From a virus, in IMG/VR virus record IMGVR_UViG_3300011013_000126, positions 1 through 20,041 of that record: a DNA stretch of 20,041 bases; one strand, given 5' to 3'. Position numbers and translations under genes: made by a program. Positions 12,311-20,041 of this stretch are shown here, piece by piece. Below the pieces are notes generated by a model. That model made no database searches. It had not been told where the DNA came from and was given only the letters and a program-made list of their open reading frames with translations. How positions within the stretch are numbered: position 1 is the first letter of the stretch; each line of letters begins with the position of its first letter.

Positions 12311-14187
12311 GACAACCCTCTCTTTTTCAGGCTCCGAGCGAATGGATACCTCCTGAAAATATTCCTAATTTGGAAGAAGCAACAGAGATTGCTATTGATT
12401 TAGAAACTCATGATCCCGGTTTAAAAACAACAGGACCGGGTTGGGCTGTTAAAAAGGGAAAAGTTATTGGTGTAGCGTTGGCCGTGGATGGTTGGAAAGG
12501 ATACTTTCCTCTTGCACATCCTGGTGGTGGTAACTTTGATGAAAGAATATTTAAGAGACAACTTAAGAAAATTTTAGAATTACCATGCGATAAAATTTTT
12601 CATAATGCAATGTATGACATTGGATGGTTAAGTGCCATGGGCCTTGAAGTAAAAGGTAGGATTGTTGATACAATGATCGCTACTGGTTTAATTGATGAGA
12701 ACCGATTTAGTTATACATTAAGAGATGTATCAAAAGATTTTATTGGAGAAACTAAATCAGAGGCAGGTTTATATGAGGCTGCTAAAGATTTCGGTGTTGA
12801 TGCAAAGGCAGAAATGCATTTGTTACCTGCCATGTATGTTGGTCCTTACGCAGAACAAGATGCTGCTGTAACTTTAAAACTATGGCAAACATTAAAAACA
12901 GAGATAATAAGACAAGAACTTACGACAGTTTTTAATTTAGAAACTTCTTTACTTCCTGTTCTATTTCACATGAAAAGAAAAGGAGTGAGGGTAGACGTTG
13001 AGAAAGCCGAACTTATTAAAAAAAATTTTAGAAAAGAAGAGAAAAAAATATTAGAAGGATTATATAAAACTTGTGGGTTTGAGTTAGAAATTCTTGCACC
13101 TTTATCTATTGCCAAGGCTTTTGATAAACTTAAAATAAAATATAATCGTACACCTACAGGATTACCTAGCTTTGATAAGAACTTTTTATTGACACATTCT
13201 CATCCATTTGCTCAACAAATTGTGGAGGCAAGAGAAGTAAACAAAGCGAGAACGACTTTTATTGATTCTATTTTAAGACATGAACATAAAGGACGTATAC
13301 ATGCAGATGTAAACCAATTAAGATCGGACCAAGGTGGTACTATTTCTGGGAGATTAAGTATGCAAAATCCCAATTTACAACAAATTCCTGCAAGAAATCC
13401 CAAAATTAGTCCTAAGATAAGACAATTATTTATACCGGAAGAAAGGGAAAAATGGGGGATCTTTGATTATTCACAGCAGGAGCCACGTCTTCTTGTTCAT
13501 TATGGGGCAGTCGTAAGTGATTGGTTACAGTCTCAAGACGCTATGGATGGAGTAAATTCTTTAGTAGAAGGATACAAAGAAAGAGATATAGATTTCCATG
13601 ATACAGTCGCTAAGATGGCAAATATAGACCGTAAGCAAGCTAAAACAATTAACTTAGGTATGATGTACGGAATGGGTAAAGGTAAACTGATGAGTGAATT
13701 AGGGCTAGATAAAGATGATATAGATCAAGTCTTTAAAAATTATCACTCTACTGTGCCTTTTGTAAAAGAATTAACTGAACTTACGATGAGAAAAGCAGGC
13801 GACAGAGGATATGTTAGAACTTTTTTAGGAAGAAAATGTCGCTTTGAGTTATGGGAACCCTCTGCTTGGGGTGTTCATAAACCTCTTCCTAAAGATCAAG
13901 CAGAAATAGAATACGGGGGAATGGGTAGGATTAAACGTGCCTGGACATACAAAGCATTAAATAGATTGATTCAAGGGTCTGCTGCAGACCAAACAAAAAA
14001 AGCTATGTTATGTTTATATGAAGAGGGATTTTTACCACTTATACAAGTCCATGATGAATTAGATATTTCTTTTTCTACTGAAGAAGAGAAAAAGAAGATC
14101 ATAGAAATTATGGAGCATGCAATTGATTTGCGAGTGCCATCTAAGGTAGATGCTGAAATAGGTCCTTCGTGGGGTGAAGCTGAATAG
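12307..14187 (+). CDS. polA: Family A DNA polymerase with 3'-5' exonuclease
   Basis: 626 residues, T7-like in size. Exonuclease: DLE at 31-33, HNAMYD at 99-104 and YAEQD at 181-185, so proofreading looks intact. Polymerase: GRLSMQNPNLQQIP at 348-361, motif A DYSQQE with D387 at 387-392, motif B from R442 through K446 to Y454, motif C HDE at 582-584. Aligned to E. coli Pol I, the residue at position 762 is Leu450, the variant common in marine viral polymerases and linked with altered nucleotide discrimination and less simply lytic lifestyles. No zinc or DnaJ insertion lies between the domains. ATG 12307 sits in an ATGA overlap, with GGAGG only one base ahead, so reinitiation after the upstream gene is likely. 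Confidence 0.95.
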   Translation: MRQPSLFQAPSEWIPPENIPNLEEATEIAIDLETHDPGLKTTGPGWAVKKGKVIGVALAVDGWKGYFPLAHPGGGNFDERIFKRQLKKILELPCDKIFHNAMYDIGWLSAMGLEVKGRIVDTMIATGLIDENRFSYTLRDVSKDFIGETKSEAGLYEAAKDFGVDAKAEMHLLPAMYVGPYAEQDAAVTLKLWQTLKTEIIRQELTTVFNLETSLLPVLFHMKRKGVRVDVEKAELIKKNFRKEEKKILEGLYKTCGFELEILAPLSIAKAFDKLKIKYNRTPTGLPSFDKNFLLTHSHPFAQQIVEAREVNKARTTFIDSILRHEHKGRIHADVNQLRSDQGGTISGRLSMQNPNLQQIPARNPKISPKIRQLFIPEEREKWGIFDYSQQEPRLLVHYGAVVSDWLQSQDAMDGVNSLVEGYKERDIDFHDTVAKMANIDRKQAKTINLGMMYGMGKGKLMSELGLDKDDIDQVFKNYHSTVPFVKELTELTMRKAGDRGYVRTFLGRKCRFELWEPSAWGVHKPLPKDQAEIEYGGMGRIKRAWTYKALNRLIQGSAADQTKKAMLCLYEEGFLPLIQVHDELDISFSTEEEKKKIIEIMEHAIDLRVPSKVDAEIGPSWGEAE

Positions 14188-14485
14188 AAGACATAAAAAA
14201 GGTTTTATTAATCATTTAATTGCCATGCAATGGTTAACTATAAATGATTATTATGTGTTTGATAATGTAAGTGGCCTTGGTCCGTGTGACGTGATTGCTA
14301 TGGATGAAAAAGGAAAAATGATTCCTATAGATATTAAGAGTGAAAGTTTGAGAAAAACAGGAAAATATAAAGGATATAAAATAAATCGTTCACCTAGTGT
14401 TCTTCAACACAATTTAGGTATAAGATTATTAATGGTGAAAGATACAGGAGAATGTTATTTTTATGAACAAAAAAGAAAAATATAA
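14174..14485 (+). CDS. PD-(D/E)XK nuclease, Holliday-resolvase-like (103 aa)
   Basis: GLGPCD (D39) followed by IPIDIKSES (D53, K55) is a PD-(D/E)XK active site, and the short length with a basic N-terminus (NRRHKKGFINH) resembles phage and archaeal resolvase-like nucleases or intron-type endonuclease cores. GTG 14174 starts within the last codons of polA (14-base overlap) without a clear ribosome site, so coupling is implied. Likely roles are resolving replication or recombination intermediates, or degrading host DNA. It is the second nuclease of this fold here, unlike the VRR-NUC-type one in its motif spacing. Confidence 0.74.
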   Translation: MKLNRRHKKGFINHLIAMQWLTINDYYVFDNVSGLGPCDVIAMDEKGKMIPIDIKSESLRKTGKYKGYKINRSPSVLQHNLGIRLLMVKDTGECYFYEQKRKI

Positions 14486-15011
14486 ATTTACTAAGAACTA
14501 TATTAAAGAATACAAAGATATTGTTCCACTTGAATTAGCTCGTCGTATTATTTATCAAAAAGATTTAGAGTTTAACCAAGCAACTACTGGTGGTGGTAAA
14601 ATAAGTTCGCATCGTAATTGTTTAATTAAGCCTCTTGATCCTAAATTTAACAAAGAAATTGCTGATATATTTATGAAAGTATTTAAGTCTTATATTCAAG
14701 AGTTTCATTTTTTTGACTCTATTAAAGGTGATACAACGGGGTGGGACCATGTATTATATGTAGGGGAAAAAGCCCAAGAGTATAAAGAACATGTTGATTT
14801 TTCTGATGCTCAAAGACCTCGTATTTTAACTTGTTCTTTAATTCTTAATGACGATTATAGAGGTGGGGACTTTAGTTTTTTTGAAGGTGAATATATAATT
14901 CCTAAGAAAGCACATAGTGCTATTGTATTTCCTAGTAACTTTTGTTTTCCTCACGCTGTTACTCCTGTTGTACAAGGGGATAGACATGTTATTATTACTT
15001 GGATAAGATAG
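14463..15011 (+). CDS. 2-oxoglutarate/Fe(II)-dependent oxygenase
   Basis: 182 residues. HVD at 110-112 and H164 form the iron-binding triad, and R174 in VQGDRHVIITW is the 2-oxoglutarate-binding Arg. Strand sequences GGDFSFFEGEY and AIVFPSNFCFPHAV are those of prolyl-4-hydroxylase-type oxygenases, widespread in marine phages. The substrate cannot be read from sequence; proteins or nucleobases are the candidates. The start overlaps the nuclease gene by 23 bases, with only a distant GGAG, and six bases separate its stop from the lysin start. Confidence 0.86.
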   Translation: MNKKEKYKFTKNYIKEYKDIVPLELARRIIYQKDLEFNQATTGGGKISSHRNCLIKPLDPKFNKEIADIFMKVFKSYIQEFHFFDSIKGDTTGWDHVLYVGEKAQEYKEHVDFSDAQRPRILTCSLILNDDYRGGDFSFFEGEYIIPKKAHSAIVFPSNFCFPHAVTPVVQGDRHVIITWIR

Positions 15012-15017
15012 TGATGT

Positions 15018-15566
15018 ATGAAATCTTTATGTCTAACATTATTTTTATTTTGTCAAACGGCATTAACTAATTTTGATTTTACTTATTCAAATAATAAAGA
15101 ATTTGTTAATGGAATAATTGAATGTACCCAATTATCTAATAGTTTTCTTCCCCCACATTCACGTTCTATTATAATTATTAGTGTTGCTCAGGCAGCTCTT
15201 GAATCTGATTGGGGTAAATCTCGTTTTGCTCAAGAAGGAAATAACTTTTATGGTGTTATTGAAACAGATCCTACTTCTAAACATTTAAAAGCTTTAGGTA
15301 ATCCCAGCATTATGATTCGTGTGTATGATAAAAAATGTGAGTCAGTTGCAGATTATATTAATCTTTTAAACACTCATCATCTTTTTAAAGACTACCAAGA
15401 ATTAAGGATAAAACAATATGTAAGTGGGGAAGTAAATGTGATGGCATTAGTAGAAACTCTTAAAGGATATGCGGTAGATCCTGCTTATATTCTTAAACTC
15501 AAGGCAACAATAAGATATCTTTTAAAAGAATATCCACGTCTATTTCATATATCAGTTGACGCTTAA
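15018..15566 (+). CDS. Glucosaminidase-type endolysin with signal peptide
   Basis: 182 residues. The first 17 residues (MKSLCLTLFLFCQTALT) form a signal sequence. The domain, AQAALESDWGKS with catalytic E62 and then EGNNFYGV, matches FlgJ/GH73-type N-acetylglucosaminidases that cut peptidoglycan glycan strands. Export by the host Sec route would make lysis less dependent on a holin; if the signal stays uncleaved it would behave as a signal-anchor lysin. It is the last plus-strand gene and overlaps the end of the minus-strand membrane/coiled-coil gene by 15 bases. Its ribosome site is weak. Confidence 0.85.
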   Translation: MKSLCLTLFLFCQTALTNFDFTYSNNKEFVNGIIECTQLSNSFLPPHSRSIIIISVAQAALESDWGKSRFAQEGNNFYGVIETDPTSKHLKALGNPSIMIRVYDKKCESVADYINLLNTHHLFKDYQELRIKQYVSGEVNVMALVETLKGYAVDPAYILKLKATIRYLLKEYPRLFHISVDA

Positions 15567-15761
15567 TATTGTATCTAATTTTTGATTAATTTCTTTTACT
15601 TGTACCTCAATAACCGAGAGCCGTGCATCAATACGCAACATATCTATATCTTTTATCTTTGATTCAAGGGCCGTGACCCGTGATGACATCATCCCATTAG
15701 TGAAAGCAATGCCAGCCACTATACAACCAACCCATATCCAATCACGCATTGATAAATTCAT
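15552..15761 (-). CDS. Membrane-anchored coiled-coil protein, lysis-associated candidate (69 aa)
   Basis: A membrane span near the N-terminus (WIWVGCIVAGIAFTNGMM) is followed by a coiled coil to the end (SSRVTALESKIKDID, then SVIEVQVKEINQKLDTIL). It is adjacent to the lysin but on the other strand and is the last of the minus-strand genes, starting two bases after the 552-residue protein's stop. Single-span holins and spanin-like proteins have such a build, yet XhlA-type holins carry the coil first, so the role is uncertain. ATG 15761 lacks a ribosome site; ATG 15749 (MRDW) is the alternative. Confidence 0.65.
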   Translation of the reverse strand: MNLSMRDWIWVGCIVAGIAFTNGMMSSRVTALESKIKDIDMLRIDARLSVIEVQVKEINQKLDTILSVN

Positions 15762-15763
15762 TG

Positions 15764-17422
15764 TTATTGATTAAATCTAAATAATCTTTTTAAATAATTA
15801 GGTTCTTCTGCTAATGAATTTAATACATCAAGAGAACCTTGATCCGTGTTTACTCCCGTATCAAAGTTTTCATTAACCACCATATCAGAAAGACTTAAAT
15901 TATTTTGATCTAACAAACCAGTACTCATGTCCGGTGGGTTATTTATAAGATCTGTTAACTGTATTTTTTGAGTATCATTTAATGTGTTATCTACTTGAAT
16001 ATTATTAATAGCTGTTGCTTTATCTGCTGCTTGTTTATCTAACCACTCTTGGCCTGAATATGTATTTGGTTTAACAAAAGCCTCATTTCTAATGTAATCA
16101 GCCCATTCGTTATAACCTGGAACTACGTTTAAACCAAGTTTACCCGCAAGATCTACAGGTGCTCCAACAAGTTGGCCAAATAAGTTACCACTCCGTGCTG
16201 CTTCAACATCCTTTACTATAGGAGTCTGTACATTTTTTTCATCTATTACATCTGCTTGAAATAATTGTTTTTGTACTATAGGTGTGTCATACCGTTGTTC
16301 ATACCAACTTTCACTTATTCCAGCCTTAGCTAAATCTGCTGGTGTTATTTCTCTACCATATGTTTCCATTTCATATGTTTTTCTATTTTCTTCAGCCTCT
16401 TTATTAAAGTTTTCTTTAACTTCTTTCGGTAAAGCAAATACATTTTGATAAGGATATTTATTTAAATTTTTTTGATTGGTAATTTCTTCTACTATATCTG
16501 CTAACTCACCTTTTGTATTTGCTGCTTCTGCTAATTGCAAAGCGGTACCGTCACTAGACCCTGTTTCAATAATATCGGTGGTTAAATCATCTTCAAGAGG
16601 ATATATAAACTCAGGAGTAATCCCTCTATCAATAGCTGCTTGTCTATCCTTATCTGTAATTTCATCTTTTCCAGGTGGTGTTGGTTTTTCCCAATCTAAT
16701 CCTGGTTGTCTATCGGAAATACTAAAAGGTTTTTCATCTAATGGCTCTTGTCTGTCAGAAGGAAGAATCCAATCTAGTGGATATCGTTGCGCAGGAAATG
16801 CACCTTTTCCAAATACATCACCTGTTTCAGGATATCTATAAGGAGTATCTTTATCATCTATTCCCAAAAATCCCTTAGCTAGTCGTGTGCCTGGTAATCC
16901 TTTTTGTAACTGAGATGCAAAAGGGTATATCGCATCATACATATCAGGATAAATATTTTGCATTCTTCTGGTTGAGTCTATAAAATCTACATTCTTAGTA
17001 AGATCATAAACTCGTTTTCCTTTACCTGTTAAGACAGGGTTACCAAAACTATCCCTTATAATTTTACCGGCTTTATTTTTTAAAACTCCACCTGCTTGGA
17101 TCGCTCTCTCTTGTCCCAAGGTTTTAGTAAACTTATTTAATCTGGACCGTAGGTCTTTAACCTTTTCTTTATCTCCGTCTTCCAATGCTTGATTAATTCT
17201 TCTATCAAGACTACCTACAGATTGTTCCGCTTCTCTTATTTTATCTGCTCTAGTTTTTTTCTGTGACTTAACTATAGCGGCATCACGTCCAGATAGTTGA
17301 CTATAATCGACTTTCTTTTTAGTTTTTTTTTGTGACTTAATTATACCTTGATCACGTGTAGACTTAGATTTACGATTCCTTCTTAATTTTCCTCTAGTTC
17401 TAGCTCTAAGTTTTGATGCCAT
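15764..17422 (-). CDS. Large protein with basic head and internal repeat, probable virion protein
   Basis: 552 residues. The first 60 are strongly basic and contain a repeat, RDQGIIKSQKKT (23-34) and RDAAIVKSQKKT (46-57), 23 residues apart, then a helical charged part (DRRINQALEDGDKEKVKDL). The middle and end are Pro/Asp/Asn-rich and acidic, with no enzymatic motif. The ATG overlaps the large upstream gene's stop as TAATG, and AGGAG lies seven bases ahead. Basic-headed proteins next to giant virion genes are often internal, DNA-contacting or ejected proteins; this is inference from composition and position. Confidence 0.7.
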   Translation of the reverse strand: MASKLRARTRGKLRRNRKSKSTRDQGIIKSQKKTKKKVDYSQLSGRDAAIVKSQKKTRADKIREAEQSVGSLDRRINQALEDGDKEKVKDLRSRLNKFTKTLGQERAIQAGGVLKNKAGKIIRDSFGNPVLTGKGKRVYDLTKNVDFIDSTRRMQNIYPDMYDAIYPFASQLQKGLPGTRLAKGFLGIDDKDTPYRYPETGDVFGKGAFPAQRYPLDWILPSDRQEPLDEKPFSISDRQPGLDWEKPTPPGKDEITDKDRQAAIDRGITPEFIYPLEDDLTTDIIETGSSDGTALQLAEAANTKGELADIVEEITNQKNLNKYPYQNVFALPKEVKENFNKEAEENRKTYEMETYGREITPADLAKAGISESWYEQRYDTPIVQKQLFQADVIDEKNVQTPIVKDVEAARSGNLFGQLVGAPVDLAGKLGLNVVPGYNEWADYIRNEAFVKPNTYSGQEWLDKQAADKATAINNIQVDNTLNDTQKIQLTDLINNPPDMSTGLLDQNNLSLSDMVVNENFDTGVNTDQGSLDVLNSLAEEPNYLKRLFRFNQ

Positions 17423-20041
17423 TATGTTCTCCTTGCTGCAATAGCTTCAGTTATATCAATATCTCCGCTTTTGGCAAGTTGAGATACGTCAGATGGATTA
17501 ATTACATTACCTCGTGGTTGTATGACTTGGCTAGAACCTATAAGTTCAAAACCTTTTGGTAAAGTATTAGGATTAACAGCAGGAGTTTCTTCAATTACTT
17601 CTCTTTCTCCAGCACCATAAGCATCTTGCCATTGAGGATAAGTTTTTAATGGAGTTCTATCATCAAGAATATCAAGAGACCCTTCTAATAATCCTTCAGG
17701 ATTATCAAAGAATTTTTGATTCCTAAAGTTTTTGTAAATACCATTAAAGAGAGAACGAAAAGCTCTATAAGGATCAGGAACATTTCGTATTTTTGAATGT
17801 TCTTTTATTTTATTTTTTTCAAAAGTAGAAATCTTAAAAGGAGTAAATTTATTATTCATAATCTTATTTGCTTCAAATTTAGAATAACGTTCTTTTAATA
17901 TTTTTTTAATTTCTTTGTCTGACATACCCAATTGTTTTGCTGCTTCTACTTGTTTAAAGAGTTCCATATCATTTCTTTTTTTTGCTTCATTAGCTTGGGT
18001 ATAACCTTTAATTAAATCTTCTGTAGTAGAACGTGAATCATAAACTTTATCTGTCCATAATTTTTTAGAGTTACGCAGAGCTTCTTTGTTCTCAGCAATT
18101 TTAAAATTAATTCCTTGTTCAATAAAAGGATTTTGTATTCTAAATCCTATTAACCCAAATGCTTCATTAAAAAACTTGTATCCTCTTGTATATTTATCAG
18201 GTGTACCCATACCTGATAGGTAGAGACGATGTATTTGATCTACTGATCCAGGTTTAAAAGTTTTCACTGCCTCTAGCATACTCTTATATAATTTATTACC
18301 CATAGATTCTTCAGGATTAAAAAGTTGTTTTCCATCTCTGGTCATTCCTCCACGTAAAAAAAGATCTCCATAAAATTTAGTAATAATACTTTCCTCTAAA
18401 AAAGGTTGAAAAAATTCCTTCGCCCCATCAATTGCAGCATTATCAATGCTACGCATAACACCTTCTTCATTTTCTATTCCTTCATTTAAACCATTCCACG
18501 CTGCTCGAAGAGGACGAGTTAAAAAATCATAAGCATTAGAATGAGAAAAATCAATAAAGTAAAGTTGTCCCCCTTGCTTAATGGGAATTAAAGTAGAATT
18601 CTTAGACCATTCAGGAAGAAATTGTTTCAGGGCATTAACTGTTTTATTGGATGTTCCACTTATAAGCTGAGCTGATTCTTCTACGGCTTTACCTAGTCCT
18701 ACTCCAAAAATTCCAACTCCTAGAAGTCGTTGTAATCCTATGCCTCTTGTTAAAGGATCATTGTATTCTCTTACCCCTTGTTTAATAGTGTTTACTCCAG
18801 TACGCAAAATTTCTGCTGGAAAAGAAATAAAGTTACCAAAAGGTAATCTTCGTGCAAATTTAACTAAAGGTGAAACAAAATCATAGTTAGGAATATTATT
18901 TCTCACGGTATCAGCCGCTGTTTCTTTAACAAATTTATCATAGTTTTGTCGGTTAAATAAATCGGTAATACCATATTTACTACGAGCTAATTCTCCGTAC
19001 TTAGAAACAAAAGCATTAGGATCTGTTTTATAAAGTTCATCCCAAACACGTCGATATTTTCCTTGTTCAGCAAAATAATTTTGAATTTTATAAAAGTCAT
19101 CTTCTACTTGGTATAAAGTTCTTGCACCTTCACGTAGTCTTGTTAGGCCAGATTTTTGTCCAATACGACGTAGAAGATTATACATTTGTCCGTCAGGTGT
19201 TAAATTTTCTAGTCCACTGGACATATCATCTAACATCATTTTTAAATCACCCATTCGTGCATTTGTATTAACGATGCCTAGTCTTTGCATTTCATTATAT
19301 TCTTTTAAAAATTGTTCATATGCTACATCATCTTTAAAAAGTCTTTTTCCTGCTTGAGATTCTAATTGGCTTTTAGTTAATGACTTTGAAATTTGCCATG
19401 ATCTTCTAAAGTCTTTAATAAATTGTGAGGGGTTAAATAAATTACCATTCATTCCTGAAAAAGAAATAGCACTAATTATATTACGTGCGTGGGTAATAGG
19501 AGAGAGAGTAGTTTTTGTTTCTTGAATAAGAGCTTTAGGAGCCAATACAATTCCATTATAAAGAGCTGTTCCTAAATTTTCTTTCTGTGCTACATTAGCA
19601 ACACGATGAATAGAGTTAGCAATATCAGGTGTTGTATATAAACCATTTAAAGGATTCCATAGATCAGTTTCTATCTTAGTTGTAAAATTTAAACCTCCTT
19701 CTGTTGGAGTAGGATTTCTAAATAAGTAACGATCTAATCCAGTATCTGCTACTTTTTGAAAATATTTAGAAGAACTTAAAAAATTATTTATTTTATTTAC
19801 ACTGTCAATAAGTTGAATGCCCGGATCTTTAATCTCTCCTAATAAGTCTCTAATTTCTTTAGGTACTTGTTCTCTCATTTTAAATACAGCGTCATCTACA
19901 GATTTTAATTTAACTAATTGATCTCCAAGATCTTTCATTTTTCCTGACTCTAAAATTGTTCTAATTTCTCCTTCTAATGCTTCCGCATGATTCCCACTTT
20001 TAGGAATAAATTTTCCGTCCACTACATCACCATATAAACCA
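17422..20041 (-). CDS. C-terminal part of a very large virion-type protein (partial, runs off right edge)
   Basis: At least 866 residues counted from a GTG at 20022, but the frame stays open to the edge of the window, so the true start lies beyond it. The chain is mostly helical. It has a segment SPITHARNIIS at about 174-184, DDFYKIQNYFAEQ near 308, a Pro/Phe-rich stretch with RRLPFGNFISFP at 391-402 and a Gly-rich hydrophobic span (RLLGVGIFGVGLG) at 432-444. This size, helicity and place at the head of a late-type operon are those of internal virion or ejection proteins of podoviruses that form the conduit for DNA. No lytic-transglycosylase motif is seen in this part. Confidence 0.72.
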   Translation of the reverse strand, partial: GLYGDVVDGKFIPKSGNHAEALEGEIRTILESGKMKDLGDQLVKLKSVDDAVFKMREQVPKEIRDLLGEIKDPGIQLIDSVNKINNFLSSSKYFQKVADTGLDRYLFRNPTPTEGGLNFTTKIETDLWNPLNGLYTTPDIANSIHRVANVAQKENLGTALYNGIVLAPKALIQETKTTLSPITHARNIISAISFSGMNGNLFNPSQFIKDFRRSWQISKSLTKSQLESQAGKRLFKDDVAYEQFLKEYNEMQRLGIVNTNARMGDLKMMLDDMSSGLENLTPDGQMYNLLRRIGQKSGLTRLREGARTLYQVEDDFYKIQNYFAEQGKYRRVWDELYKTDPNAFVSKYGELARSKYGITDLFNRQNYDKFVKETAADTVRNNIPNYDFVSPLVKFARRLPFGNFISFPAEILRTGVNTIKQGVREYNDPLTRGIGLQRLLGVGIFGVGLGKAVEESAQLISGTSNKTVNALKQFLPEWSKNSTLIPIKQGGQLYFIDFSHSNAYDFLTRPLRAAWNGLNEGIENEEGVMRSIDNAAIDGAKEFFQPFLEESIITKFYGDLFLRGGMTRDGKQLFNPEESMGNKLYKSMLEAVKTFKPGSVDQIHRLYLSGMGTPDKYTRGYKFFNEAFGLIGFRIQNPFIEQGINFKIAENKEALRNSKKLWTDKVYDSRSTTEDLIKGYTQANEAKKRNDMELFKQVEAAKQLGMSDKEIKKILKERYSKFEANKIMNNKFTPFKISTFEKNKIKEHSKIRNVPDPYRAFRSLFNGIYKNFRNQKFFDNPEGLLEGSLDILDDRTPLKTYPQWQDAYGAGEREVIEETPAVNPNTLPKGFELIGSSQVIQPRGNVINPSDVSQLAKSGDIDITEAIAARRT

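Overview
The window reads as a piece of an AT-rich tailed-phage genome. It carries a small terminase subunit, a phage replication set (SNF2-like helicase, ssDNA-binding-like protein, archaeo-eukaryotic-type primase, UvrD-like helicase, family A DNA polymerase, PD-(D/E)XK nucleases), a glucosaminidase lysin and very large virion-type proteins. Genes overlap by a few bases almost throughout. The gene mix (PAPS-reductase-like protein, 2OG-Fe(II) oxygenase, PolA with Leu at the position of E. coli Phe762, large internal-virion-like proteins) resembles marine podoviruses of SAR11/SAR116-type hosts. That assignment is inference; no sequence search was possible.

Layout. (1) 1-1279: the end of an unidentified + gene, then a GP88-family gene with a small Zn-binding protein, more G+C-rich than the rest and bracketed by two degenerate heptamer repeat arrays with the same internal spacing. 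(2) 1173-2040, minus strand: terminase small subunit and a VRR-NUC-type nuclease. (3) 2041-2412: a non-coding control region with iteron-like repeats, dyads, a promoter, a string of hairpins ending in a clear rho-independent terminator (candidate small RNA), and a separate early promoter. (4) 2413-4749, plus strand: tiny, tightly overlapping early genes, then a PAPS-reductase-like protein and an XF1762-like protein. (5) 4741-7093, minus strand: an inverted operon led by an SNF2-like helicase and followed by a ribbon-helix-helix-like protein, a tiny membrane protein, a basic peptide and two Cys-containing small proteins. (6) 7172-15566, plus strand: coiled-coil protein, ssDNA-binding-like protein, a strongly structured 120-base leader, primase, zinc ribbon, small basic protein, UvrD-like helicase, DUF6378-like protein, PolA, nuclease, 2OG oxygenase, lysin. 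(7) 15552-20041, minus strand: a membrane/coiled-coil protein, a basic-headed 552-residue protein and the C-terminal part of a very large virion-type protein that runs off the right edge.

The plus-strand genes from 7172 form a nearly complete replisome. Two of its proteins, the ssDNA-binding-like protein and the primase, end in acidic tails closing in Pro-Phe, like bacterial SSB tips, which hints at a shared partner-docking mode. Three promoters share a -35 of the TTGACW type with 17-base spacing, and no RNA polymerase gene is seen here, so transcription by the host enzyme is likely for these genes. The large terminase subunit is not in the window.
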